From: Psychrobacter sp. UBA3483
Lineage (GTDB): Bacteria; Pseudomonadota; Gammaproteobacteria; Pseudomonadales; Moraxellaceae
DNA length: 64,000 nucleotides
Assembly (NCBI RefSeq): GCF_002377905.1
Contig: NZ_DFQS01000005.1
Location: forward strand, 144,989 to 208,988
Direction: 5' to 3'
The notes under the pieces were generated by a model that was not told the origin of the DNA, did not search any database, and worked only from the letters and a program-made list of their open reading frames with translations. Each line of letters opens with the position of its first letter. Position 1 is the stretch's first letter. Both the position numbers and the translations under genes were made by a program. Shown here piece after piece: positions 34,095 through 43,889 of this stretch.

Positions 34095-35330
34095 ATGTTT
34101 CGTCCTTTAGCGTTATTTATCGGCTTACGGTACACCCGAGCAGAGCGTAGTAATGGTTTTATCTCCTTTATATCGCTGATTTCAATGATTGGTCTGACGC
34201 TTGGCGTGGCGGTACTGATTACGGTGCTATCGGTCATGAATGGTTTTGATCGCGAGCTAAAGACTCGTATTTTGGGCATGGTGCCACAAGCGACCGTTAT
34301 TTCAACCGAGATTATCGGTGATTGGAAAGAGGTGGCCGATAAGATCAAAGAAGATCCCGAAGTTGCTGCGGTCGCCCCCTTTATTCAGCTGCAAGGTATG
34401 CTGACCTCCAACGGTCAGGTGGCTGGGATTATGGTCACCGGCGTTGATCCTGAGTACGAGAAAAACGTCTCTATCATTAACGAGCACATGGTAGAAGGCA
34501 GTATTGATACGCTGCAAAACGGCGAATTTAGTATTGTCCTTGGTGAAGAGATGGTGCAATCTTTGGGGCTGCGCTTAGGCGATAAAGTGACTTTGGTGCT
34601 GCCAGAAGCGTCGCCATCGCCAGCAGGGGTGATACCGCGCTTTAAGCGTTTTACCTTGACGGGTATTTTTACTATCAGTCCCGAAGTGGACAGTTTGATG
34701 GCGTTTATTCCGATGGGCGATGCGGCAAAATTACTGCGTCTACCAGAGGGTGCGCAGGGTATTCGTATGAAGCTTGACGATATCTTTAACGCACCGATGG
34801 CGGCCCAAAAAGCGGCTGCTATTGCGCCTGACAAGCTTTATCCTAGCGATTGGACGCAAACACACGGTAATCTATTTGGGGCCATTCAAATGGAAAAAGC
34901 CATGGTTGGCTTGCTGCTGTTTTTAATTATCCTCGTTGCCGCTTTCAATATTGTTTCAAGTTTGGTGATGCTAGTCACCGACAAAAAAGCAGACATTGCT
35001 ATCTTAAAAACCTTTGGTGCTTCACCGCGATTGATTACCCATGTATTTATGGTACAGGGCATCGTGATTGGCTTTATTGGTACGATTGCGGGCACCATAC
35101 TTGGTGTTATCTTTGCCCTGACCGTTAGTGATATTTTGGGCTTTATCAATCAAACCTTTGGCCTAAATCTGTTTGATGCTTACTTTGTAAATTATCTGCC
35201 ATCGCAGCTGCGTTTGACCGATGTGGTGCTGATTACTAGTGCGTCATTTATACTGAGCTTCTTGGCGACCATTTATCCAGCACGCCGAGCAGCTAAAATT
35301 CAGCCTGCACAAACGCTGCGTTACGAGTAG
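34095..35330 (+). CDS. Lipoprotein-releasing ABC permease, LolC/LolE family (possibly LolF type)
   Basis: 411 residues from the ATG at 34095. The start FRPLALFIGLRYTRAERSNGFISFIS is diagnostic when cut as LFIGLRYTRAERSNGF. There are four membrane segments: one near 25-50, then a large periplasmic MacB-like domain, then three near 270-300, 315-345 and 375-395. The C-terminal YPARRAAKIQPAQTLRYE is the usual ending. It pairs with LolD downstream to extract lipoproteins from the inner membrane and hand them to LolA. Only one permease gene is present here. In Acinetobacter and Francisella a single LolF homodimer replaces LolC and LolE, and this may be the same arrangement. Confidence 0.93.
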   Translation: MFRPLALFIGLRYTRAERSNGFISFISLISMIGLTLGVAVLITVLSVMNGFDRELKTRILGMVPQATVISTEIIGDWKEVADKIKEDPEVAAVAPFIQLQGMLTSNGQVAGIMVTGVDPEYEKNVSIINEHMVEGSIDTLQNGEFSIVLGEEMVQSLGLRLGDKVTLVLPEASPSPAGVIPRFKRFTLTGIFTISPEVDSLMAFIPMGDAAKLLRLPEGAQGIRMKLDDIFNAPMAAQKAAAIAPDKLYPSDWTQTHGNLFGAIQMEKAMVGLLLFLIILVAAFNIVSSLVMLVTDKKADIAILKTFGASPRLITHVFMVQGIVIGFIGTIAGTILGVIFALTVSDILGFINQTFGLNLFDAYFVNYLPSQLRLTDVVLITSASFILSFLATIYPARRAAKIQPAQTLRYE

Positions 35331-35388
35331 TCTACAGGCGTCAATCGTCAATCGTCAATGCCATGATAAATAAAACAAAGGAAGTACC

Positions 35389-36069
35389 ATGTCTGAAATT
35401 TTAAAAGCGACCAATATTAATAAAATTTATGATGAAGGGGCGGTGAGCACGCAAGTATTGACCGGTCTAGATTTGACCGTCAATGCTGGTGAGCGCATTG
35501 CGATTGTTGGTACCAGTGGTTCGGGGAAAAGTACCTTGCTGCATTTGCTTGGCGGACTGGATACCCCAAGTAGCGGGGAGGTTTGGCTACACGGGCAGCT
35601 ATTAAATAGTATGAATGAGACCGAGCGCGGGGCGATGCGTAATAAACACTTGGGGTTTATTTATCAGTTTCACCATTTGTTAGCCGAATTTACCGCGGTT
35701 GAAAACGTTGCTATGCCGCTACTGATGCGCCCAAAAGTATCGACGACCGAGGCACGTCAACAAGCGATAGATATTTTAAAAAGTGTTGGTTTGGAGCATC
35801 GTTTGGCCCACAGGCCCGGTGAACTATCAGGCGGTGAGCGTCAACGTGTGGCGATTGCTCGCGCGCTTGTGACCAAACCATCACTTATTTTGGCCGATGA
35901 GCCGACTGGTAATTTGGATTATGACAACGCGCAAAGCGTGTTTGGGCTGTTATCCGAGCTCCAAAGCACCATGCAAACGGCGCTATTGATGGTGACGCAT
36001 GACCGCAGTTTGGCAGCCCTTGCTGACCGTCAGCTCCTGCTCCGTAATGGACATTGGGAAGATTACTAA
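35389..36069 (+). CDS. lolD: Lipoprotein-releasing system ATP-binding protein LolD
   Basis: 226 residues of an ABC ATPase: Walker A IVGTSGSGKSTLLHLLGG, signature GELSGGERQRVAIARAL, Walker B LILADEPTGNLD, H-loop LLMVTHDRSL. The GSSGEVWLHG and FIYQFHHLLAEFTAVEN stretches fit the LolD/MacB subfamily. It powers lipoprotein release with the adjacent LolC/E-type permease, 58 bases upstream. Confidence 0.95.
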   Translation: MSEILKATNINKIYDEGAVSTQVLTGLDLTVNAGERIAIVGTSGSGKSTLLHLLGGLDTPSSGEVWLHGQLLNSMNETERGAMRNKHLGFIYQFHHLLAEFTAVENVAMPLLMRPKVSTTEARQQAIDILKSVGLEHRLAHRPGELSGGERQRVAIARALVTKPSLILADEPTGNLDYDNAQSVFGLLSELQSTMQTALLMVTHDRSLAALADRQLLLRNGHWEDY

Positions 36070-36254
36070 AGCCGTCATTTTTAATACTTTTTTTCAATAA
36101 ACTGTAGAATTGCTGTTACTGAGCAGCAGCATGATACGGTTAGCTTTTTTATAAAAGTTACTGACTATAAAAACGACGAAAAAAACAGACTGTATCTAGC
36201 AAACTTAACGAATAGATAAAATCATAACTAAAATGCTAAATAAGGAATAATGAG

Positions 36255-36572
36255 ATGGATAAAAATGATGATCCGATTGAAGCTTTTGGCAGTGCTGAAG
36301 AAGGTAACGAACCACTAAAGCCTTATATGGATCCGACGCTGTTTGACACCATTGATAGACAAGCGCAAATAGACTTGCTGACGCCGGTTTTTGACTCAAT
36401 TACCTTAGCGGGTGCAGATTACGATTTAAAGGCGCAAGATAGTGCGACTGGCAAGCGTTATACTCTGCTAAAAGATGAGAAAGTGCTAGATATCTTTGTG
36501 ATGGATGCCAACCTCACCGACAATGTTAAAAATGCTATCGACAAGCATAAAGAGGAAGAAGGCGAGTTATAA
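36255..36572 (+). CDS. Small acidic protein of unknown function
   Basis: 105 residues, acidic at both ends, no signal or membrane segment. The middle (DFDSITLAGADY-like and KRYTLLKDEKVLDIFVMDA) has strand-helix alternation. I do not recognise a family. The ATG at 36255 has AAGGAATAATG context close by. It follows lolD by about 185 bases and is convergent with the DUF2062 gene. Confidence 0.6.
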   Translation: MDKNDDPIEAFGSAEEGNEPLKPYMDPTLFDTIDRQAQIDLLTPVFDSITLAGADYDLKAQDSATGKRYTLLKDEKVLDIFVMDANLTDNVKNAIDKHKEEEGEL

Positions 36573-36681
36573 GGTCGCTTACAAATTGGGCAATGATTTT
36601 ATAAGATATTTCCAACTTTATAAAATGCTGCTATTTTTATAAGATGACTGACGCGACAAGATCGATTATTAATAATTAAGG

Positions 36682-37260
36682 CTATTCATGCTTGCTGGTT
36701 TTTTCAGCAGAGTCTTTCTGACGTTTTTGCCAGCTGGTGACAGTCTTATAGCGCCAGATGGCTTTAAACGCCAAACCGCAGACAATACTACTGATGACCG
36801 CTAAAATTGTTAGCCCTAGACAAAAAGCGGCGATAGATACCGTACCTTTATAAGTGATGAAAGGATTGGCGCCATCAGATATGAGCCATAAGCTAAAGTC
36901 AGAAATCATTCTGCCGATAATGCGCAAGCTAATCATCGGCACATCAAGGATTTTGGCACCGATATAGTAGCCAGCATAAAACACCGGCAGAGTCGTCAGC
37001 GGGTTAGTAATCCAAGTCAGACCAAGCGCCATCGGCACATTGGCACGAAAAATAAGCGCGCCGATTAAAGCCAGCAACATCTGTCCTGGCAGGGGGAAAA
37101 ATGCGCTGAGCACACCGATATAAACCGCTTTATTTAAACTATGGCGATTAAAATGCCATAAACGAGGGTCGGCAAGTTGCGGCGCAAATAGTTTTAATGA
37201 GCGACTTTCTAAGATTTTTTCAGGGGTAGGAAGTAGGTCTTTTAGACGTTTGTTTGGCAC
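36682..37260 (-). CDS. DUF2062 membrane protein
   Basis: 192 residues from the GTG at 37260, which has AAGG seven bases upstream; the longer frame begins with a TTG at 37296. The DUF2062 signature FFPLPGQMLLALIGALIFRANVP, read in parts, and the Gly/Pro-rich TWITNPLTTLPVFYAGYYIG are clear. There are three to four membrane segments. The function of DUF2062 is unknown; it is widespread in proteobacteria. It is divergent from comEC across 254 bases. Confidence 0.85.
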   Translation of the reverse strand: MPNKRLKDLLPTPEKILESRSLKLFAPQLADPRLWHFNRHSLNKAVYIGVLSAFFPLPGQMLLALIGALIFRANVPMALGLTWITNPLTTLPVFYAGYYIGAKILDVPMISLRIIGRMISDFSLWLISDGANPFITYKGTVSIAAFCLGLTILAVISSIVCGLAFKAIWRYKTVTSWQKRQKDSAEKTSKHE

Positions 37261-37514
37261 AGAATCGCCTTTACATGTTATCTTCAGCCCGCTCAATCAT
37301 ATTGATGGGCTGATATACAGTGATATTATTAATAAAAAATATAGCTATAAATGTTATCAGAAAAGCGGCTAGATAATGTTGAATAATCACTATTGCAATA
37401 TTTCTGGTAAGTATAGGGTAATAGCCACATAAATGCCATCGCTTGACGGTTTGCTCACTTGATGGTTGGTTCAATGTTTAGAACAGTCATTATCCATCAT
37501 ACAACTTATATGCA

Positions 37515-40500
37515 ATGGACGAGCTATCAAGCAAGCGAGGAGCGCTGGTGTACTGGTTAATTGGTAGCTTGATAATCATCGTTATGATGGGGGTTTTGGC
37601 CGTCGCAGATACTATGCCGCTGCCTGTTGGCTCCTTATTACCAGACCTCAGCACATCTTCTATCTTGCCGTTATTATTAATAGCTTTGACCATCGTTCTG
37701 CTATTTATCAATCAGCGTTACATTGCGTTTTCACCCTCGATTGACGCTAAAAAGAGGTATGTTAAAAATTCCTCTGCTCAAAATTTTGCTGTTCAAAATG
37801 CTGCTAAAACCCCATCTTCTACATCATCATTACTCTATAAATTTGCTCATCATTTATTAATGGCAGGATTAGCAGTGGCGCTGATTACTGGTAGTGGGCT
37901 GCTCGCTTTGATAAATCAGCAACAGGCGCAAAGTAATGCCATCAAACAAACGGTGCGCGTGCAAGCGTTGGTGAGCATCGAAGGCATCAGTGATAGTGTC
38001 TATGACGACGCAAGTAATAGTGGCTATCGGCAGGTTGCTACCATTAGCCATATATCGCCTTTACTGTCCGAGATAACGTCGCAGGATTTGGACAAACTGA
38101 GTGCTAATTATAGAGTGGATGTTAATAATAGCCTAAGCATTTTTAATGAGAACAATCATGATTCAAATGAAGCTAACTCTGAAGATTCTACAGCTTTCGA
38201 AAATAGAAAATATCGTGTACTGCTAAATGCTTATCCAAAAAAATCTTTCTCTAAAAAGCCGCTACCTAAAAAATCTTCTAAAAAAAGTACTGAGAATAAA
38301 TCGGAGACTATAGATTTAAATGATTTGCAGCCAGGTGATCAGTTATTGATGACTTTGACGCTAGCCCCACTTGCTAACTCTGAGCAAGCGCTGAACAATC
38401 CAACGGGGTTTGATAGTTATCGGTGGTTGCGAGGGCGACATATCGATGGGGTTGCCACGATATTAGCGACCAGTACCTCAACTATTCTGTTTAATGGCTC
38501 AGCAGCATTGTCTAAAGCGGACAATTCTTATTTATACCGCTTTCGTAACGCGATAGACCAAGGACGTTGGCAACTACGTCAGCATTTTTATCAGGATTGG
38601 GCAGCGCAAACTCTCGCAGAGCAGCAAGCAAAAGCGGTGACTTTGAGTTTGCTGACCGGTGATCGGAGTTTAATCAATCGCGGTACCAAAGATTTATATC
38701 AGCTGGCAGGTATTTCTCATTTATTGGCCATCTCAGGAACGCATGTTTTATTTTTAGCGATTGTGTTAGCGGGGTTGGTAGTCTTACTGTTGAATCGTTT
38801 TTATCCCTCTCTCTATCGTCATATCCCGCGCTGGCAATTGCGCTGGTGGGTTATGATGAGCGCGGCTTTTATTTATGCCTTATTTACTGGGTTTGATGTG
38901 CCTGCTGCGCGTACCGCGTGGATGTTATTAGCCATAGGTTTGATACGCTTAACGCTATTGCCAATTAGTACCATGCGTATATTGTTGGCGCTGGCAGTAT
39001 TGATGGCATGGTTCGACCCGTATGTGTTGTGGCAGGCTGGTTATTGGCTGTCCTTTATAGCGGTAGCGCTGCTATTAAAGTACGAAGATAGTTCAGTAGC
39101 ATGGAGTCAAACAGAGTCTGCAAGCTTAACGACTACGAATTCTAATGACAATAAAAATGCGAAGATACTTCAACGTACATGGTTGGGATTTAAACGCCTG
39201 TTCAAATTACAGTTTTGGCTATTTATTGCCCTGCTGCCTATTACTTTATTGTTATTCGGTAAGGCATCACTGTTAGGGCTTATCGTTAATTTATTTGCCA
39301 TCGGTTTATTTGGTTGGGTGATTGTACCGCTAAATTTACTGGCTGGGCTGTGCTATCTTATCGTGCCCACGTTAGCAGATGCTATTTGGGCACTGGTGAT
39401 TGCTCTCGTCGCTCATTTACACGAGCTTATCACGTGGCTAACGGCGTTACCGATATTCTCAGGGGCATGGCTTTATACGCCAGTGAATATGGCAATTTTG
39501 CTGATGGTATTATTGGCGATGCTGCCGTGGCTATTACCGCGCGGCCTTATCAGTCGTTGGCTCGCGCTAGCGCCGTTAACGCTACTGGTTATGACGGTAT
39601 ACGCCAATCAGCAGTCGTTAACCATGACTCCGACTCTCTATATTCTGCCAACGGGCGACCAATATTTAAGCGCGGCGGTGCTACAATACCCTGTGCTAAA
39701 TAATGAAGATAATAAGACAAACGTTAGCTGGTTAATTTTAGCCGATCATAGGCCTTATGATATTCGTACGATGCCAAGCACGCTAACCGCTGACAAGTTA
39801 TCTGCGACCCTAGAGCAGCAACTGCGCAGCTTATCTATCAAGCGTCTAGAAGGTATCGTGGTGCAAAGCAGTAGCGCGGCCTTGACGACATCTTTAGCGA
39901 CATTAACAAATAACAAACGTCAGTCATTGGAGCAGACCATCTATAAGCCAAACGACTCTGAGCTGCTACCAATAACCGTCGCTGAGCTAAGTCAACGTCT
40001 CCCAACCGCTCAGTATTGGCAAGCAGGGCGTAGTGAGCGTTGGCCCGAGCTCCAGCGCGCTTATCAACTAGCCAGTCAATCTGGTAAAAATAAAACTCAT
40101 GCAACCATCAGTGCTCAAGTTTGTGAGCAAGGTAAAACTTGGCAACTCGCCAATGGTGATTTAACGTTGCAAGCTCTCACAGGTTGGAGCAAAATAAACG
40201 ATGCCAGTGTCTGGGACTGTACGCTTGAACTTGACAGTCGACTGCCTATTCACGTGATAAACTACAATGCTGCTGACCCGCTCAAATCATTAGCTACTAA
40301 AGTACAAACACTTCAGTCCGATAACAAAGTGACACCTTCTCAGATTAAAAATGCTCAATCACGTTTGGTTTTAAATGTCGATACCCATCCGCGCGTGTGG
40401 CAAATGTGGTCGTTATTATGCGCGATTGAACCGAATACTAAAAATGACACTTTAAAGAACTCATTAAACAACACCTTAGGTAATGTCATAAACAGCACAA

Positions 40501-40631
40501 CATGGCTTGGGCACAGCTCTTCGCATATCTCTGCAGATGCAATAAGGGCGCAACAAATCCATGAGATAATCACTTATGATAATAAGTCACTCGATGCCGC
40601 TCTAGCTTTTGAGGCCGATAGTAAGGATTAA
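37515..40631 (+). CDS. comEC: DNA uptake channel ComEC/Rec2 with degenerate metallo-beta-lactamase domain
   Basis: 1038 residues, longer than typical (about 750). The N-terminal DUF4131 region has two early membrane helices and a polar, Asn/Ser/Lys-rich insert (about residues 200-270). The Competence core has GDRSLINRGTKDLYQLAGISH, cut as LLTGDRSLINRGTKDLY and LAGISHLLAISGTHVLFLA, and roughly ten further helices. The C-terminal third (about 720 onward) is where the metallo-beta-lactamase domain should be. I see no HxHxDH-type zinc motif there, so nuclease activity is unlikely. ComEC carries single-stranded DNA across the inner membrane in natural transformation. Psychrobacter-type relatives are often competent. 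No other com genes are in the window. Confidence 0.92.
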   Translation: MDELSSKRGALVYWLIGSLIIIVMMGVLAVADTMPLPVGSLLPDLSTSSILPLLLIALTIVLLFINQRYIAFSPSIDAKKRYVKNSSAQNFAVQNAAKTPSSTSSLLYKFAHHLLMAGLAVALITGSGLLALINQQQAQSNAIKQTVRVQALVSIEGISDSVYDDASNSGYRQVATISHISPLLSEITSQDLDKLSANYRVDVNNSLSIFNENNHDSNEANSEDSTAFENRKYRVLLNAYPKKSFSKKPLPKKSSKKSTENKSETIDLNDLQPGDQLLMTLTLAPLANSEQALNNPTGFDSYRWLRGRHIDGVATILATSTSTILFNGSAALSKADNSYLYRFRNAIDQGRWQLRQHFYQDWAAQTLAEQQAKAVTLSLLTGDRSLINRGTKDLYQLAGISHLLAISGTHVLFLAIVLAGLVVLLLNRFYPSLYRHIPRWQLRWWVMMSAAFIYALFTGFDVPAARTAWMLLAIGLIRLTLLPISTMRILLALAVLMAWFDPYVLWQAGYWLSFIAVALLLKYEDSSVAWSQTESASLTTTNSNDNKNAKILQRTWLGFKRLFKLQFWLFIALLPITLLLFGKASLLGLIVNLFAIGLFGWVIVPLNLLAGLCYLIVPTLADAIWALVIALVAHLHELITWLTALPIFSGAWLYTPVNMAILLMVLLAMLPWLLPRGLISRWLALAPLTLLVMTVYANQQSLTMTPTLYILPTGDQYLSAAVLQYPVLNNEDNKTNVSWLILADHRPYDIRTMPSTLTADKLSATLEQQLRSLSIKRLEGIVVQSSSAALTTSLATLTNNKRQSLEQTIYKPNDSELLPITVAELSQRLPTAQYWQAGRSERWPELQRAYQLASQSGKNKTHATISAQVCEQGKTWQLANGDLTLQALTGWSKINDASVWDCTLELDSRLPIHVINYNAADPLKSLATKVQTLQSDNKVTPSQIKNAQSRLVLNVDTHPRVWQMWSLLCAIEPNTKNDTLKNSLNNTLGNVINSTTWLGHSSSHISADAIRAQQIHEIITYDNKSLDAALAFEADSKD

Positions 40632-40902
40632 CCTTATAATCTGACTTATTGGTATTATCCTTATAAAATACCTCGCTCCTATAAGCTGTCGCCTTTATAA
40701 TATCAAGCTATTTCACAGTTCTGCTATTGAACCATGAGCGAAATGCCACCATACTTAGTAGCTTATTCAACTTTATCAAAGCGCTAAAAAACGCAATTGT
40801 CTAAGTAAATATCTTTATTGCGGTTTTATTAATTTTTTGCTTTATTAAGTTCTAACACTATTTCTTTCATCGTTTTACATTGTTTCTGACTTAGGAAGTT
40901 AT
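40632..40902. other. comEC-sppA spacer with imperfect hairpin
   Basis: 271 bases. A near-perfect inverted pair, AAAAACGCAAT near 40793 and ATTGCGGTTTT near 40819, could end comEC transcription. The rest is AT-rich with no ORF. The S49 peptidase promoter must lie here. Confidence 0.4.
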
Positions 40903-41955
40903 ATGCCCAACTGGCCACCAGACCCTAACAAACGTCCTGACAACTCGGCAAATCAGCCAACGCCGCTGCAGCAAAATCAGCCGAGCGGACAAGAGTGGCG
41001 ACTGCTTGAAAATACGTTATTGGCCAGTGTGGTTGAGCAGCGCCGCGCCCGTCGCTGGAGTATTTTCTTTAAGCTATTGACCTTTGGTTATATTTTATTG
41101 ATATTTTTGACCATTGGTCGCGGTTGTAGTACCAAAACACCGTCCGGGCTTGAAGGCGTGGATACCAGTAAGCCGCATTTGGCGGTGGTTGAAATCCAAG
41201 GAACGATTAGTAGTGGTGATGTCGCCAATGCTTACGATGTTAATGAGGCCTTAACGCGCGCTTTTGAAAACAGTAATGCCAAAGCCGTGGCGCTTGACAT
41301 CAACTCGCCCGGCGGCTCACCCGTACAGTCTGATGAAATCTGGCAGACGATGATGGATTTGCGTCAAGAATATCCTGACAAAAAACTCTACGCGGTGATT
41401 GGTGATATGGGTGCTTCGGGCGCTTATTATATCGCCTCAGCTGCGGATGAGATTTATGTCAATCCATCAAGCTTAGTCGGTTCGATTGGCGTGATTATGC
41501 CAAGCTATAATATCGAAGGCTTAATGGATAAATTTGGCGTTAAAGACCGCACCATTACCGCAGGCGAGTATAAAGACATCTTAAGCTTGTCACGTCCGCT
41601 CACTGATTATGAAGAGCAGCACGTCGAAAAAGTTTTGGACAATACTCATAAGCACTTTATCAATGCGGTCAAAGAAGGTCGCGGCGATCGTCTAAAGAAT
41701 CCTGAGGAAAATAAACTGTTTTCAGGGCTGTTTTGGACCGGCGAGCAGTCGATTGAGCTGGGCTTAGCTGACAAAAAGGGCAGTATTTCGACTTTAGAGA
41801 AGAAGCTGAAGCTCGATAACGTCGTCAATTATACGCCGACCGACCCATTTAGCTTGTTTATGGATCGCTTTGCCGTTAAGTTAGGCGCAGGTCTTGGCTC
41901 AAGTATCAAGCTTGATGTGTTACCGCAAGAAGAGGGTCAAGCGCAGATGCGCTAA
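40903..41955 (+). CDS. sppA: Signal-peptide-peptidase-like S49 peptidase (SppA 36K type)
   Basis: 350 residues. One membrane anchor near residues 50-70 (LLTFGYILLIFLTIG). The protease domain has VKAVALDINSPGG-type AVALDINSPGGSPVQS, the nucleophile Ser in GDMGASGAYYIAS and the general-base Lys in ITAGEYKDIL. LVGSIGVIMPSYN is typical of S49. This is the short, single-domain type. It degrades cleaved signal peptides at the inner membrane. A terminator hairpin follows 35 bases downstream. Confidence 0.92.
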   Translation: MPNWPPDPNKRPDNSANQPTPLQQNQPSGQEWRLLENTLLASVVEQRRARRWSIFFKLLTFGYILLIFLTIGRGCSTKTPSGLEGVDTSKPHLAVVEIQGTISSGDVANAYDVNEALTRAFENSNAKAVALDINSPGGSPVQSDEIWQTMMDLRQEYPDKKLYAVIGDMGASGAYYIASAADEIYVNPSSLVGSIGVIMPSYNIEGLMDKFGVKDRTITAGEYKDILSLSRPLTDYEEQHVEKVLDNTHKHFINAVKEGRGDRLKNPEENKLFSGLFWTGEQSIELGLADKKGSISTLEKKLKLDNVVNYTPTDPFSLFMDRFAVKLGAGLGSSIKLDVLPQEEGQAQMR

Positions 41956-41989
41956 GCGCTTTATATTTCATATTTAATGTGTATGATTG

Positions 41990-42023
41990 TTAAGGCTGAG
42001 TATATGATTATGCTCAGCCTTAA
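41990..42023 (+). terminator. Terminator after sppA
   Basis: An 11-bp perfect stem, TTAAGGCTGAG 41990-42000 and CTCAGCCTTAA 42013-42023. The T-run is short, so efficiency is uncertain. Confidence 0.65.
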
Positions 42024-42081
42024 TTGTATATAAATTTCGATTATTATAATAAACAGCTATTTAAATTACTGAGAGCTTGTC

Positions 42082-42969
42082 ATGAGTGCCATTAATCCAC
42101 AGACCTTTGCGTCACTACCCAAGTCTAAGATAACTCAAAAACCTGTCATTCATTTTGCCCATGCCAATGGTATGCCAAGCGCCGTTTATGCGCCGTTTTT
42201 TGCCCCGCTTGCTGAATTTTTTACCATTGAATATATCCCTATGCTGGGTAATACGCCCGATTATCCAGTAGATAACCATTGGCAAAGCCTGACCCAGCAG
42301 ATTATTGATAGCGTTAAACGCACGTGTGAGCAGCATGGCGTGAGTCAGGTGGTGGGTATCGGTCATTCGCTTGGTGCCATGTGTACTATGCAGGCGTTAT
42401 ACCGTGCGCCGGAGATATTTGCGCAAGCGGTGCTGATGGATCCACCATGGATTTATGGCAAAGTCAGCCTGCTCTGGCATTTGGCCAAAACCGTCGATAG
42501 ATTACCGCTGATGAATAATCGTTTGATGGATAAGCTGTCGCCAGCGGGCGTGTCTAAGCATCGCCGTGATGTTTGGGATAGCCGCGAAGACGCCTATGAT
42601 AAGCTGCGTCATAAGGGCTTTTTTAAAGATTTCGATGAGCGTAGTTTTCAAGGCTATATCGAGCATGGTTTACATGAGCGTGCGGACGGCAAAGTAACCT
42701 TGGCAATCCCTAAAGCTAGCGAAGTCGAAGTGTTTCGTACCAACCCGTCATGGTATTGGCTGACCCCAAACCGTGCGCCTAAACCGCCAGTGACGCTTAT
42801 CATTGGTGAAGACAGTATCTTTCTTAAGCGCCGCTTCCCGCAGCAAATCAAATCACGCCTTACTATCGATTATGAAACCCACGCCGGCGGTCATATGTTC
42901 CCGCTTGAGCACCCAGAGTCGGTGGCGCGTCAAGTGCTTGAGCTTATCAAAAAGCAGTTGCCAAAATAA
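42082..42969 (+). CDS. Alpha/beta-hydrolase family protein
   Basis: 295 residues. The early strand IHFAHANGMPSAVYAPFF has the oxyanion HANG in place of HGxP, and the nucleophile elbow GIGHSLGAMCTMQAL supplies Ser. A late VTLIIGEDSIFLKR carries the acid strand and THAGGHMFPLEHPE the catalytic His. It is cytosolic; substrate unknown. It ends 75 bases before the CPBP gene on the same strand, and the two may be co-transcribed. Confidence 0.88.
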   Translation: MSAINPQTFASLPKSKITQKPVIHFAHANGMPSAVYAPFFAPLAEFFTIEYIPMLGNTPDYPVDNHWQSLTQQIIDSVKRTCEQHGVSQVVGIGHSLGAMCTMQALYRAPEIFAQAVLMDPPWIYGKVSLLWHLAKTVDRLPLMNNRLMDKLSPAGVSKHRRDVWDSREDAYDKLRHKGFFKDFDERSFQGYIEHGLHERADGKVTLAIPKASEVEVFRTNPSWYWLTPNRAPKPPVTLIIGEDSIFLKRRFPQQIKSRLTIDYETHAGGHMFPLEHPESVARQVLELIKKQLPK

Positions 42970-43043
42970 ACGATGGTTGTGAATCCTCGAGGTTAGGATA
43001 AATGTAATGTGAGCAGCTAGCACACTTTTTTGAGTGACGATTT

Positions 43044-43832
43044 ATGCTAAAAAAAGCGACCACCACAGCTACTCTGACGACTATCCCTAAGTCAGCACCG
43101 CTATTTTCACGTTTGGGTACGTTGCTGCTGGTCATTGGGATGGTAGTGACGCTTTTTATCAGTCAATTAATCGGCGTCTATGTTGCGGGAAAACTGGTAT
43201 TGCCCGCTACTAAGAATGCCACTATGGGCGATATTTTCTTTTTTGGTAGCAATGATGGTACGGTGGTCAGTCTTTCTATCATTATCGGCTGTGTATTATT
43301 GGTGGCAATCAGCGTTTTATTGATTCGGGTGAGGGGCGGCAATGTAAGAAAGTATCTGGCGCTACAGCCATTTTCATGGTCGGTTGGCATCGGTATGTTA
43401 GGGTTATTGCTGATATTTATGATTGGCAGTCAAGCGTTAACTTACCTGCTCAATGAATCACCGTTGGTCTTCGTCGACCCTTTATATCAGTCTGTCAGCT
43501 CAGTCTGGTTATTGATATTTGCCATGGTGATTGTCGCGCCAATTTATGAAGAGTTGATATTTCGTGGATTGTTGTGGTCGGCTATTGCTGAGCAGTTCTC
43601 AAACGTAGCCAACGCAGAGCATCGCGGCGCATTAGTTGCAAGTTTAGTGACCAGCGTGATATTTGCAGCGATTCATCTGCAATATGGCATGTATGAGATC
43701 AGCACTATTGTGGTATTGGCATTGATATTTTGCTATGCGCGTATCAAGTCAGGCTCGCTAGTATTACCGATGCTGCTACATATTATTAATAATGGCGCCG
43801 CGATGGCGCAGTATTTAGCGGAAATTAGTTAA
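43044..43832 (+). CDS. CPBP-family intramembrane glutamic protease
   Basis: 262 residues with about eight hydrophobic segments. The CPBP motif 1 is VAPIYEELIFRGLLWSAI (EE..xxR) near residues 167-184; motif 2 His is FAAIHLQYG and motif 3 is LLHIINNGAA. These ABI/CAAX-type proteases act inside the membrane, with roles from prenyl-protein processing to bacteriocin immunity. No bacteriocin genes are adjacent, so its role is unknown. A 13-bp hairpin follows. Confidence 0.88.
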   Translation: MLKKATTTATLTTIPKSAPLFSRLGTLLLVIGMVVTLFISQLIGVYVAGKLVLPATKNATMGDIFFFGSNDGTVVSLSIIIGCVLLVAISVLLIRVRGGNVRKYLALQPFSWSVGIGMLGLLLIFMIGSQALTYLLNESPLVFVDPLYQSVSSVWLLIFAMVIVAPIYEELIFRGLLWSAIAEQFSNVANAEHRGALVASLVTSVIFAAIHLQYGMYEISTIVVLALIFCYARIKSGSLVLPMLLHIINNGAAMAQYLAEIS

Positions 43833-43853
43833 AGGTTTGTATATAAACGTCAA

Positions 43854-43889
43854 ATAGCTAATTGATGAATGTCTCTATCAATTAGCTAT
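43854..43889. terminator. Hairpin between CPBP gene and dusA
   Basis: A 13-bp perfect stem, ATAGCTAATTGAT 43854-43866 and ATCAATTAGCTAT 43877-43889, between convergent genes. There is no strong T-run on either side. Its right arm begins a small tandem repeat (see 43881-43920). Confidence 0.6.

Noticed and set aside
37271..37474. 67-codon minus ORF before the DUF2062 gene
   Set aside because: TTG start, no ribosome site, overlaps the likely leader of the DUF2062 gene.
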